Shown here: in pieces, positions 47,704-58,515 of the stretch
How the letters are laid out: the number at the start of each line of letters is the position of its first letter
How positions within the stretch are numbered: the stretch's first letter is position 1
Assembly (NCBI GenBank): GCA_951230915.1
Contig: OX579636.1
Span: forward strand, 39,491,567-39,555,566
DNA: 64,000 nucleotides
Source: Antitrichia curtipendula
Taxonomy: Eukaryota > Streptophyta > Bryopsida > Hypnales > Leucodontaceae
Direction: 5' to 3'
Translations under genes and position numbers: made by a program
Notes under the pieces: generated by a model
Seen by the model: only the letters and a program-made list of their open reading frames with translations
The model's database searches: none
What the model was told of the DNA's origin: nothing

Positions 47704-50343
47704 ATGGCGTTAGGTTTGCAATTGGTCACGGAGCGGACTGAAACAGGGGTGCCAGTAGTGGACACGGAGAACGACGAAAGTATTGCGCACATTCAGCCGG
47801 ACGTTGGAGTTGTGCTTGGGGAGGGGCATGCTGAAGGTTCTGGAACTCTCTACGTGACAACCAGGTTGGTTGCAATCCTTCTTCTTCTTTTTTTCCCCTC
47901 TTTCTTAATTTCGTGGTCTTTCTCCCGGTACGTGCAGGTAAGTTATGCCTCTTCTTTGAAGAATCTCTTCATAGCTGTTTTGAACAAAAATTAAAGTCGT
48001 GGACTCGTAGGTTATATGATCACAAAATAGCGTACTTCACCAGGATGTGCATAGATTCGCGAGGTGTTTCGTGGAAAAATTTATTGGATTGGTTTTGCGC
48101 TTGTTCTTGAGTTTGGAGCTGTGGCATATTACCATGCTGTCAAGTTTTTCAGATTACCGGTAATCGGGATGATGGTAGTTAAGTATGCAAACAAAGCCGG
48201 AGTGATTGGATTCTTGCCATTCTGATTGTGGCTCACATCATAGAGTCTTTCACCTACTTTGTACAATAGAGTACTGGAAGGAGGAAACCCGGCACAGTAT
48301 AGGGGTTTCCCCCGCCGATGAAACCCCCGATTCTGGCGTCGAGGTTTTCTTTGATTACTCTCATAAATCACAAACCTCTGGAGCAGAGCGAAGCGATTAG
48401 AATTTGTGCGAGGAGGTTGTCCCGCTTAGGGAATAATATTTTTGGTTGTAAAAACAAGGAGTCTCCTAGGAAATTGATCTTAGTGATCGTCGGTTTTAAT
48501 TAATACACTAGGGTCCTCTGTATTACCATACTCCTGTTTCTTTGTGGTTTTAGGGTTTTAGGATTCCATTTAATTCGCGCCTTGTCAGTCCCTGTAGTGG
48601 CCTCTGAAGGAAATAATTTTCTATTAGTACTAATAACGTTGTGAACATACTGTTGCCATATATAGTGTATCGGCATTATACGATGCTGGTTGAGCGTTTA
48701 GGGGTTATCGTCGCCAATAAGTAATCGATGTATAAATTTTGGTTATGTCTGATGTCTCTTCAGTCGTGTCGTCCTACTGGCTTATAAGAATTAATGTGGT
48801 GCATCTGAATTTCTTGGTCAATTCTCTCGATCTCATTCAAAATTGCGGATGTCTGCTAAGGACCCCTAATCTATGTTATGTAATTTTGTGCCATTTTATG
48901 TCGACTAAGACAATCTTTGCTCGTTGGAATGGCAGACGCTTAATTTGGTTCAGTAACGAGGATGTGCATAAGGGCTACGGTGTTTCCTTCATTGCACTGA
49001 CTATGCACGCTATCTCTAGAGATGTTGAAGCTTATCCGGAGCCGTGCATCTACACTCAGGTTTGCATTTCGATTGAGTTCTGCAGAATTCTACTTTGAGA
49101 TTTTCTTGTGCAGAACCATTTTGTATAATTCGACTTCCTTTAAGAAGGATTTCTGAAGAGAAATTTGGTTTGAAATATATGCAGATTGAGACTGGAAAGG
49201 AGGAGAATGAGTTCGATGAAGATGACGATGCAGAAGAGTCCCTTCCAACTGAAACAAATGGCTCTGTGAGCGATTTGTCCCTTGTTGAAGAGATGCGGCT
49301 TGTTCCTAAAGACCCCAGTGTCTGTATCCTGCAAATTCCCATTCACTCATTGATGTTCTTGTCATCGTTTTGCTAAATTACGGGTTTTTTTGTCATAGCT
49401 GTAAGAGTGCATTGAAAGGACTGCTTCAGTGTTCTAGTTGCTGTCGCCGTGGGTTTCCGAACTGAAGCCTCGTAATATCTGGAGGGCAAAGAGAATCTCA
49501 GATTGTCACTGGCGGTGAATGAGCTTATTGATTTAATGTGCAGCTCGGCTAGTATTTCTAGTGCAGTAGTCGGTGCTATGTTATTCTCGTTCTCTATCTG
49601 GTGCTGGTAGATTTTTGCCTCGTCTTGCGGTTGCTATTACGAAGGAACACCTTAATTCTATATCTTTCACGACAGTGGATCATCTATTTCAAGTGTTGTG
49701 CGATTGCGCTCTATTGAACCCCGACGCAGAAGTTGGTACGTACACCTTTGCCAGCATGTTCAATTGCGTTTTCATTCACTCTCTACGTGTTGGGTTTTAC
49801 GATAAACTCTAGAACTGGCTTTTAGAATATTTGATTACTCTTGTTTGTGATATTGTATTGCAAGACAGTTTTGTGGAGGTGCATTATTTATAAGCTTCAA
49901 TAAGACTTGATTTTTTTTTACATTCTATCTGATAATCACTAATTGACTGTTGTTTCAAAAATACAAAATCTATTTTGTGGACAGAACAAGAAGGCGAAGC
50001 TGATTGGATCTTTGATGAGGAAGAAGTGTTGGGAAATGGCATCGGAGCTAAACATGAGAATAACAACATTGATTTAAATGTAGACCTCGCAGAGGTACGT
50101 TTATTTCGATTGTTGGCATACTGGTGGACTTCTCTCTATCATTCCTTTTTAACCCCTCAGAATTCTTTCCTCATGAAGCGAAGTAAAGTAAGGCCTATGT
50201 TTCTTAGTTTAATAATATACTATCAAATTTGAGTAGAGTACTATTTTTTGCTTGCACTGATTGATTTGATTCTCTTGTTCCAGTTGATACATCAAGACTC
50301 ACGTTTCGAAGATGCAGAAGAAGAGGAATCTGATGGCAAGTAA
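47704..50343 (+). CDS. ICLN: methylosome subunit pICln
   Basis: pICln binds Sm proteins and, with the PRMT5 methylosome, chaperones them during spliceosomal snRNP assembly; it was first named as a chloride-conductance regulator. Six exons: 47704-47864, 48936-49059, 49185-49323, 49676-49735, 49985-50094 and 50284-50343, giving 217 residues. The first intron is long (1,071 bp). The PH-like fold shows GTLYVTTRRLIWFS, KGYGVSFIALTMHAISRD, and PEPCIYTQIE. An acidic loop follows (KEENEFDEDDDAEES), then EEMRLVPKDPSVLDHLFQVL and CDCALLNPDAE. The acidic C-terminal tail (DWIFDEEEV, then RFEDAEEEESDGK) is typical of the family. The donor after GTGTCT in exon 3 was chosen because it restores the conserved LDHLF word. 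Alternative exon 3/4 borders would change one or two residues. Confidence 0.93.
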
Positions 50344-52222
50344 AGAAACAAATTCCACTATTGACAAGGCTCAATATCATGTATCAATTCTATGGAAGCC
50401 GTTCTCAAATGAACTGTTTGGACTTCTGAAGTAGGAGCGACCAATTTTGGTAGTGTTGGCATCTTTGAGTTAGTTCTAGTTTGACTCCTTGGCAAGAATG
50501 AGAGCACAGGAGCTTCTCCTCAGCAGATTTTCCAACAAAATGTTCTGCACTTAGATTTCTTCTGCCGTAAAATTCTCTTTTGGTGTAGCCAGTTCGAGTT
50601 TGAATTCTCATGTATTGGAAGTTCTTATTTGAGATTTTGAGGGCTTGTACTAAGCACTATTTGTTACAAGTGGGAGCGGACTACCGGTATTAAAATACGG
50701 ACTCAATTTTCACATATAATTGATATAATTATGAAATATTTGTTGGAGATGAAGATTGGCTGGAGTTTCTTTCTGCATTTAACCCTGAAACGCCCAACTT
50801 GCATGATTTCGAATGAGCAGTGTTGCTTTTTTTCCTCGTGTTCCTTGACTTGGCTGAGAACAATCTTACTAATGATTTACTTTTGGATTTCGAAGAGTTG
50901 CTCACGCAGTTCATTGACACGGAAAAAGGGATTGCATTTTATCATTGGCCTAGGTACATCTAATCAGACACGTCATTGTATGTTGTAATTGATGACTACT
51001 CCCAGGAAAGCTTCTTGGTCCCCAGATTCCTTTTATTAAAGGTCTTGTAGGTCCTAGCTAGAAGTTCCTCAGATTGAACGTTCAAAGCATAATTTTCGCA
51101 GGGGGTCTTAGACGAAGTATTTGCTTGGACTGTCTTTCTGCAGTTTTTCAGCTTCCGCTAGCCATTGCTGAGCTTTTAGATTGTGCGCATTCGGATGCTT
51201 CGTCGCCATTGCGATTCTGGGAATTTTGGAAATTTTCCTTTCACTGGATGTCGCCATTCTGAAACCATGGTGGAGAGGGAGATCTTCAAGGCACCGAATT
51301 TACTCTAAATTTCCACCAGTCCTGATGTTTATTGTCATTACAGGACGCAGGTATCACTTACAACATCTGAACCCCCAATATAGACAGTATTGTGTCCTTT
51401 GTAATAGAGCTGGTTCGCATTTCTTTGTGCACGAAGAATTTTGAAGCGCAATAGAGAAACAAACTTGGTAGGATGGGATTGTGTTACTTAGGTTTCATTC
51501 CTTGTTTCAATTTGAATTAGAGGTTGGAGCCAAAGGCCAACCTTTCAGAAATTCTGGGGCGCCCTTGCGGGCACCGCAGGGGGGTTGGAAATAGTTTTCA
51601 ACCAGCAATTGACGCGCCTCGGTAGAACCTCACTAACTGCGTCATTGCCCGAAGCGCAAAGATGGAAATCTCAGCCAACACTTCGCGTTCTTGTACCCTT
51701 GGAGGAGAGGTAGAGGTGACCATGCTTAAGGGACATGTGACACACTTTCCTGCTCTCGCTATGCTTGCCGTGAAGATGACCGAACCTTCATCTGTCAGAC
51801 TTGGTGAATTGATGGATTATTTCATCCATCACAACAAAACAAGCAAAGTATGTTCTTTGATTTTATACACCTCAACTGAGAGATTAATTACCTCTAAGAC
51901 GAAATGGGTTTGGTAGAGTTTATCCAACTTCAAAGTTGCGCCTGCCGGTTCTCATTTTCTCTGGCTACTTGACAGGGTGTTATTGCTTTGCTTTGTTCTT
52001 TTTCTCCAGACGCTGCTGCTGCTTCATATAATTCTTCAAGTGTGAAGGACCAGACATGTCAAGGAGATTTCACAGTTGAAGCTGTGGAGGTTCGGAGATC
52101 GAGAATCGTGAGGACAGCGTCGATAAGACTCTTCAGCCAGCCAGTGCGAATTGAATGGAACCAGCGCTTAGTATCGATCGGGAAATTTATGCAAGTTCTG
52201 ATCGAGACTGGACTTGTTTTGG
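50344..52222 (+). other. unrecognised coding-like fragments beside the palindrome
   Basis: After the pICln stop, several plus-strand pieces look protein-like. A frame at 50739-50816 reads VGDEDWLEFLSAFNPETPNL then a stop. One at about 50840-50953 contains LTNDLLLDFEELLTQFIDTE and ends at a GTACAT donor. One at 51662-51847 starts MEISANTSRSCTLGGEVEVT and ends at a GTATGT donor. One at about 52010-52222 contains DFTVEAVEVRRSRIVRTASI and runs into the palindrome edge. Junction phases do not give a single clean frame, so this may be a decayed or truncated gene. I recognise no family. Confidence 0.3.
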
Positions 52223-52892
52223 TGAAAAAGTTATGGACTATCTTGTTTTACTCCAATTAGTTGAATTATTTACTCCAAAATATAATTAAGTATAGGTTAA
52301 AGAATTGAAAATTGAAAAAAGATTTATTATATTTTGTATATTAAAAATTTTAATCTATTTGTTGCCAAATTTTAGTCAATAATATTTTAGTCAATAAATT
52401 CAAAAATTAATGAATTTTTCACTATAGGATTCCAAGCGCATTTTCATTCTTCTTACAAAAGAATTTTGTAAATTTTATATTTAAGCCAAAAGTTTATTTT
52501 TTCCTTTCAGCATCTCTTAAATCAAAACTTCTAAATTTATTTGAAGATTTTGAAACAATTATTTGCATATACTGCAACTTGTACCATAATTTGACCAATT
52601 TAAAAGTAAATAAATAATTTTCTTAGTTAGTTATAGCAATTTTAGAATTGTAAGAAAACTTGTCAAAGCAATTGCAAGTATATGATACAAATTTTTAGTA
52701 TAACAAGTATGAATTTTCTTCCGATATCAAAAATCTATACCAATTGTACAATACCTTGGATTGTAGTGAAATGCAAGCTTACATAGGTCTCATTTATCAT
52801 TTTTATTTTTTTATTTTTAATTTTAGACACGTAAAGAATGGATACAAAAAATATTTTGGATTTAGTTTGACACATGGTACTTATAATATATA

Positions 52893-53130
52893 CTAGTGTG
52901 GCCTGTGGCATTGCGTCAGTCAAAATAATTTTCTAATTTTCATGAGCCCCGTCTCCTCCTCGCAGAGAGACCTTTCCCATTCCCATGGTACGAAGATTGT
53001 GCCTGGGGGACGCACGGTCCACGAGATCTCACCAAAAGAAACAAAACAGTCTAATTTAAAACAAACAAAACAGCCTCATTTAAAACAAACAAAACAGACT
53101 AATTTAATGTATGGATATAGATAGATGGCA
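52893..53130 (+). repeat. ~240-bp repeat, unit D (left arm)
   Basis: This has the order of units A-C: GTGTGGCCTGTGGCATTGCG, AATAATTTTCTAATTT, CCTCCTCGCAGAGAG, GGGGGACGCACGGTCCACG, AGATCTCACCAAAAG, an AACAAAACAG-rich tail and TTAATGTATGGAT. It overlaps the downstream region of the left BORCS8-like gene. Confidence 0.6.
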
Positions 53131-53316
53131 ACTTGCCCAGAGAGCAAATGCTCAGCACAATAATACAAACACTTGGGCTGCTTGTATCTGTGCAAATTTA
53201 TTCATGATTCCAACAAAGAGAAGCAATTGCATCAACTTTCACTTAAATTTCAGCTCGACCTTTCAAGTGACACAGAGATTATCCTATGAAATGGTCTGCA
53301 TAACTTGTCAGGGACT

Positions 53317-55197
53317 TCAAGATTCCGAAGTGGTCTCATCCTCTTTGGAAGTCCCCAACCATTCTTCAAGCTTTGCTGCCTGTTCTTGTTGCAGTCTTGC
53401 AAAGCTCTCAACTACCTCAGGATCTTCCAAATCCAGCCCTGATTGCCCCTCGTCATCCACTTTCTCAAGGTCTTCTTGTTCCCTGCTGTCGTAACTTCCT
53501 CCAACAGCAGATTCTTCCAGTGATGATTTTTTATGTACAGACTCTGACAAACTTGAAGCAGAGAAGCTTCGAACAAAGGGGGATCTACGAAAGGAATCGC
53601 CAGAACCAGTACTCCCTGCACCCACCATGTGACCCGCCTTCTGTATTGCCGACTCGAAGACGTTCCAGTAAGGGATGCTTGGTATGTAACCAGCAGTAGA
53701 ACTTGACGTAGAAGTGTCATTTGTTGGTGCAGTAGAGACTTCAATGGCATTCTCTTGTCTTGCAACTCTTTCTTTAGCTTCGAATGCAACCGGCATGGAC
53801 ATTCTCACACTGCTAGCCCTCTGATAAGCCGAGCTCAAAAAACCGCTTACAAAACCGGATGTGTCGGTTTGCGGCGTGAAAGACGAATTTGAGTTACCCT
53901 GGCACATCAAAATTTCAATGTAAGAACAGCAAGAATGGATAAGGCAGAATTCTTCACACAAAAGAAGAAAAAGGAAATCGGAATTCTTTTGGTTTTCAAA
54001 TCCATTTCAATGCAACTGCCTTACTCAAAACAGAGACGATGCCGCTCAAGACTGAGAAGGATGAACAGGGACAATTAAATATCCGAGTGAGAATTGTCTC
54101 CGGTAAAGCATTACCTGTGAAGATGATGACCTAGGTGAGACAGCAGGGAGTCCCTCCCCTGGATTAGACACCCCAGATGTTTTCCCTGTAGCCTCTGGAA
54201 TGTTGCGCTCCGAATTCACTCCGTTTTTAGTCCCTGGCTGTGACCTCGGCAAAGCCACAGCACCGTGATGAGTAGCAGACCTAGGCAGGTGTGCGTAGGC
54301 TGGAGGCGGTCGACTATTTCTGAGTGAAGCAACAACAACTCATGAGTAGACAAACCAGCAGCAGCCCTCACTCAGGTGCCCCTATCATGTATTCACATTA
54401 AAGGCATGAATAACATTCTATATCAATAAACACAAGGAGTGCCAAGCAAGAGACGCCTTAAGAAAACCAGCAAACTCCAAGGCCTAACAGCACGACAGAA
54501 CACAAACTTTTGAGTGCTCACGTTTTAGGATGGTAAAGAGTTGGAAGGAGTCGAAGACTAGCATTGAGTGTAGACATCATTTTGCTGAACACCGGGGGCC
54601 CAACCTCGTTCATTACTTTCACGGATGCGAGAGCATCATTCACATCTTGTGTATACAGAATTGCCTCTTCTGTTGCTTCGACAACATGGCTCTGAATGCA
54701 AGATTAGCAGCTAACTCGTTACTGAAACTGTTACCAGCTTAGTCATACAGAAGGCAAAACATATGTTTCTGCTGATTAGTTGGCCACTAATGAAAATCAC
54801 TTGAATTAAGTAGCTGACTGACAAAAACTTTTCACTATAACCAAGTGACTGGAAAGTCAGTAAAAGCCATGAAAAGCACATTCAACTTCTCAATCAAAAC
54901 AAGTCACTTCAATTAAAACAATTGCCTGGAAAGACGTCAGACCTTGAGCGCTAGGAGCCCTGGAACGGCCTTATGCACGTGCTGCTGCACGAAGTAAAGA
55001 CCCACCGACGGTTCGTTTGCGACCTCCTTCACCATGTCCGTTATTGAGTTATGAACTGGAATGCAGAAAATATCGAATTAAACATTCGTCAGTTCTTTAA
55101 TAAAAGATCTAACATCGGAGAAAACTGTAATCCAGATGCGAACACTCCTACCTCCTTGAAGCGCATCTTTGCAAGCAGAGGGCGGCATCCTCGACAT
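53317..55197 (-). CDS. BORCS8: BORCS8-like protein, left copy
   Basis: Five minus-strand exons: 55152-55197, 54943-55055, 54522-54691, 54115-54319 and 53317-53898. The 371-residue product is identical to that of the right copy in every exon compared. Residues 16-109 show the BORCS8 (MEF2BNB) core: a helix with VANEPSVGLYFVQQHVHKAV, then SHVVEATEEAILYTQD. In animals BORCS8 is a subunit of BORC, which couples lysosomes to the Arl8/kinesin machinery. A role in vacuole or lysosome positioning here is inference. The remaining ~260 residues are Ser/Pro-rich, ending in an acidic helix (QEEDLEKVDDEGQSGLDLED), and are absent from the short animal proteins. Start and splice sites are intact, so this copy is potentially functional if the palindrome is real. 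Confidence 0.75.
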
Positions 55198-55952
55198 ATC
55201 GATCAAAAAAGCAATCAAGCAATCAATTCACTGGTCTTCAAAAACAGCAACAACACGCAAGATCATCTGCAATCAAAACCTTGATCATTTAGACTGTAAA
55301 GATACGCAATCAAAAATTCCCGAAACGACAAAAGCCTAAAATTAACCAAGCAGAACACCAAATTGCTTCAGGCCCTAGCACAAAACATCTCTCTTTAAAT
55401 CCGACTTAAAAAAATAAATTCAATGCGAATTGAATGCGCTCCACACGGCCTAATTAGCAAAGAAAGCTCAAACACTCTATCTTTCCTTACCTCTAATTTA
55501 ATACACGTCAAAGGTGCAGCCTCCGCAAGGACGATATCTAATTAGTTTCCGATGTGAGCAAGCCTTGGTTATCCCGAATATCCCGCTCCTGCCTCAGTCT
55601 TTCTCTCTGTAACATAAATGAACAATCCACTCCACAAGCACTTAAATTATGTCACTGCAACGAAAGAATCACATGAAGTACAAATTGACAGCAATAGTGC
55701 AGCACAAGTTCATCACTCACCCGGCGCTCCCAAAAGGGAAGATCACAAACGAAGTCGTAAACAGGGCCAAGACTCAAGCAGAGCAGGCCATTGAGCGCCA
55801 CAAAGGTGATGGTCGTCTGCAACGGGCGTCTCGTGAAAGGCATTCTCGCTGATCAAGTCTCCGAAATTTGCATCGCAAAATCCACTCAAGAGACTCTCGC
55901 AGCAACTGTGACACGTTCACGGCAACAAATGCGCGCAGGATTTAGGGTTTAA
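55198..55952 (-). promoter_or_regulatory. BORCS8-like upstream region, left copy
   Basis: This is the mirror of 57761-58515, including the telo-box TTAGGGTTT at about 55942-55950 and the TTAA at 55949-55952 where the arm ends. Both gene copies therefore share the same 755 bp of promoter sequence. One open frame here (55649-55852) also lies in the mirror copy and has no recognised domain. Confidence 0.5.
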
Positions 55953-56106
55953 ACTCGAACCTCTTTAACGCCCTTTTCTCTAATATCACGTCCTATTTTG
56001 GGTGGAAATTAGTATAATGGGAAAACAGGTGGTGGTGGTGGTGGTGGGGGTGGTGGGGAGATTTCATCATATTATGGGGGTTCTTCCTCCCATGGCCAAT
56101 GCTTTA

Positions 56107-56666
56107 GAGACTAATCCTAGCTTGAAGGTGCTCTTCAAAGAATCTAAAACCATAAACCCTACCGTGTGGAGCATGGAGGAGTTGTGATAAGGTCGGAATA
56201 GCTGCTGGGTTTAGGTCGAAACAAGAAATAAGTCCTGTCGAGGTTCATCTAAGTGACCTTTGTCATTAATGAATACGTTGAGGTCCTCTGTACTTTTGGA
56301 TAAGACTTGCTTGTCCTGCATAACTAGGTCTACACAGCAGGTATTCTGAATTTGAAAACCGATCATTTTCATTGAAATTTCATAAGCACCTGGAGATGGG
56401 AAAGGCCTCCCAAAGGTGTTCTCATGGTTTAGCCGCTTAAGTCAGGAGGCCGCCCAATCTCCAGGTGCTTGAGATGGAGAGGCCTCAACCCTAATCGCAT
56501 GTTGTGGAACAGATTAGGAGTAGATCAATTATAACTAAACCATCAATGCTCAAGATCGATGCACTCATGTTCTCTCGCAAGAGGTCTCCAGAATCAAAAT
56601 TTGACGAACTCGTAACCTGAGGAATCAATTCCAGAGTTAGGGAACCCTAAACCCACACACCTGCAT
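56107..56666 (+). repeat. 560-bp direct repeat, left of gap
   Basis: This matches 56867-57426 base for base wherever I compared (offset 760), beginning GAGACTAATCCTAGC and ending CACACACCTGCAT. The repeat runs right up to the gap on both sides, the usual look of an unmerged contig overlap. Confidence 0.85.
56384..56470. repeat. inverted repeat (stem-loop) in spacer
   Basis: Arms 56384-56410 (AAGCACCTGGAGATGGG..GGCCTCC) and 56445-56470 (GGAGGC..CCCAATCTCCAGGTGCTT) pair almost fully around a 34-nt loop. A second copy lies at 57144-57230 because of the 560-bp duplication. It falls in the presumed intron or flank of the plastid-type gene. Confidence 0.6.
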
Positions 56667-56866
56667 NNNNNNNNNNNNNNNNNNNNNNNNNNNNNNNNNN
56701 NNNNNNNNNNNNNNNNNNNNNNNNNNNNNNNNNNNNNNNNNNNNNNNNNNNNNNNNNNNNNNNNNNNNNNNNNNNNNNNNNNNNNNNNNNNNNNNNNNNN
56801 NNNNNNNNNNNNNNNNNNNNNNNNNNNNNNNNNNNNNNNNNNNNNNNNNNNNNNNNNNNNNNNNNN
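56667..56866. other. assembly gap (200 N)
   Basis: Exactly 200 N between the two 560-bp copies. It is a placeholder; the true gap may be absent or negative. Confidence 0.99.
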
Positions 56867-57426
56867 GAGACTAATCCTAGCTTGAAGGTGCTCTTCAAAG
56901 AATCTAAAACCATAAACCCTACCGTGTGGAGCATGGAGGAGTTGTGATAAGGTCGGAATAGCTGCTGGGTTTAGGTCGAAACAAGAAATAAGTCCTGTCG
57001 AGGTTCATCTAAGTGACCTTTGTCATTAATGAATACGTTGAGGTCCTCTGTACTTTTGGATAAGACTTGCTTGTCCTGCATAACTAGGTCTACACAGCAG
57101 GTATTCTGAATTTGAAAACCGATCATTTTCATTGAAATTTCATAAGCACCTGGAGATGGGAAAGGCCTCCCAAAGGTGTTCTCATGGTTTAGCCGCTTAA
57201 GTCAGGAGGCCGCCCAATCTCCAGGTGCTTGAGATGGAGAGGCCTCAACCCTAATCGCATGTTGTGGAACAGATTAGGAGTAGATCAATTATAACTAAAC
57301 CATCAATGCTCAAGATCGATGCACTCATGTTCTCTCGCAAGAGGTCTCCAGAATCAAAATTTGACGAACTCGTAACCTGAGGAATCAATTCCAGAGTTAG
57401 GGAACCCTAAACCCACACACCTGCAT
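56867..57426 (+). repeat. 560-bp direct repeat, right of gap
   Basis: Partner of 56107-56666. Unlike the left copy it continues into unique sequence with an open plastid-type exon on the minus strand. Confidence 0.85.
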
Positions 57427-57595
57427 GGAGTTTGAGCGGCGCTCCACGAAACGAAACGCTGGAGCTCAACGAAACGCGCGTTGCGGAGTCGTCGGGAAGG
57501 GTGACTTGATTCTCCAGATGGTTTCCGAAACTCGAGGGAGCAGAAGCGAAAGCATTCTGGGCCAGCAACGACGCCATGCCTGCTACTTCGGACAA
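57421..57595 (-). CDS. first exon of a plastid-targeted protein (partial)
   Basis: The minus-strand frame from the ATG at 57595 runs 58 codons to CATGCAG|GTGTGT, a good donor. The peptide, MSEVAGMASLLAQNAFASAP then SSFGNH..VSLSSSVSFRGAPLKLHA, is rich in Ala/Ser/Thr/Val with few acidic residues, like a chloroplast transit peptide. A second in-frame Met is at residue 7 and may be the true start. Downstream exons should lie at lower coordinates, in the duplicated and gapped part, but I could not identify them. The mature protein is therefore unknown. The start is 921 bp from that of the right BORCS8-like gene and points the other way. Confidence 0.45.
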
Positions 57596-57661
57596 TCGAA
57601 GCTCTCACTTGATGGACGCTATTTTTTGCCTTCTGTGACGGAAGTACGACTGCACGGTCAC

Positions 57662-57760
57662 TTTTAAAAATAAAATGGATGAGAAACGGCTTTCTGTCAT
57701 TCACCAGATGTTTTTTTCGTCATCCATCGGCCACAAAACGTCCTTGGCGACGTTCAAGGG
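57662..57760. mobile_element. end of a short TTAA-type element
   Basis: Read on the minus strand from 57760: CCCTTGAACGTCGCC, GGACGTTTTGTGGCCGATGG, ATGACGA. This parallels the 33424 element (CCCTTAAACGTCG, GGACGTTTCGCGGCCGACGG, ATGACAA). TTAA follows at 57761-57764. The far end and second TTAA are not clear (a TTAA-like site lies near 57665), so the left border given is approximate. Confidence 0.5.
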
Positions 57761-58515
57761 TTAAACCCTAAATCCTGCGCGCATTTGTTGCCGTGAACGT
57801 GTCACAGTTGCTGCGAGAGTCTCTTGAGTGGATTTTGCGATGCAAATTTCGGAGACTTGATCAGCGAGAATGCCTTTCACGAGACGCCCGTTGCAGACGA
57901 CCATCACCTTTGTGGCGCTCAATGGCCTGCTCTGCTTGAGTCTTGGCCCTGTTTACGACTTCGTTTGTGATCTTCCCTTTTGGGAGCGCCGGGTGAGTGA
58001 TGAACTTGTGCTGCACTATTGCTGTCAATTTGTACTTCATGTGATTCTTTCGTTGCAGTGACATAATTTAAGTGCTTGTGGAGTGGATTGTTCATTTATG
58101 TTACAGAGAGAAAGACTGAGGCAGGAGCGGGATATTCGGGATAACCAAGGCTTGCTCACATCGGAAACTAATTAGATATCGTCCTTGCGGAGGCTGCACC
58201 TTTGACGTGTATTAAATTAGAGGTAAGGAAAGATAGAGTGTTTGAGCTTTCTTTGCTAATTAGGCCGTGTGGAGCGCATTCAATTCGCATTGAATTTATT
58301 TTTTTAAGTCGGATTTAAAGAGAGATGTTTTGTGCTAGGGCCTGAAGCAATTTGGTGTTCTGCTTGGTTAATTTTAGGCTTTTGTCGTTTCGGGAATTTT
58401 TGATTGCGTATCTTTACAGTCTAAATGATCAAGGTTTTGATTGCAGATGATCTTGCGTGTTGTTGCTGTTTTTGAAGACCAGTGAATTGATTGCTTGATT
58501 GCTTTTTTGATCGAT
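57761..58515 (+). promoter_or_regulatory. BORCS8-like upstream region, right copy
   Basis: AAACCCTAA at 57763-57771 is a telo-box, next to the TTAA. The stretch is shared with the divergent plastid-type exon on its left and is the mirror of the left-copy promoter. Confidence 0.5.

Larger units (their letters stand above)
52223..55952. repeat. left arm of 3.7-kb palindrome
   Basis: Position x pairs with 113713-x, so this arm is the reverse complement of 57761-61490. Every stretch I compared, including all coding exons and the AT-rich distal part, is identical. It contains a full BORCS8-like gene, its promoter, and the distal repeat unit. Identity this high means a very recent inverted duplication, ongoing gene conversion, or an assembly artefact. 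Confidence 0.9.
55953..57760. other. palindrome spacer
   Basis: This is the unique centre between the arms. It contains (GGT)n-rich sequence near 56030-56056, two copies of a 560-bp segment, a 200-N gap, and the first exon of a plastid-type gene. If the duplicated segment is one piece of DNA read twice, the true spacer is about 1.0 kb. Confidence 0.7.

Noticed and set aside
48690..48710. TTTAGGGGTTAT in pICln intron 1 as a TTAA element right end
   Set aside because: The flank is TTAT, not TTAA, and no left end was found.
49315..49323. Alternative donor after CCCA or CCCAGT in pICln exon 3
   Set aside because: Either choice loses the conserved LDHLF word that the donor at 49324 restores.
50149..50160. 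TTAACCCCTCAG in a pICln intron as a TTAA element end
   Set aside because: No partner end or similarity to the element interiors; probably chance.
53111..53789. Frames of 108-127 codons opposite or beside the BORCS8-like last exon
   Set aside because: They are shadow frames of the real exon and are mirrored in the other arm.
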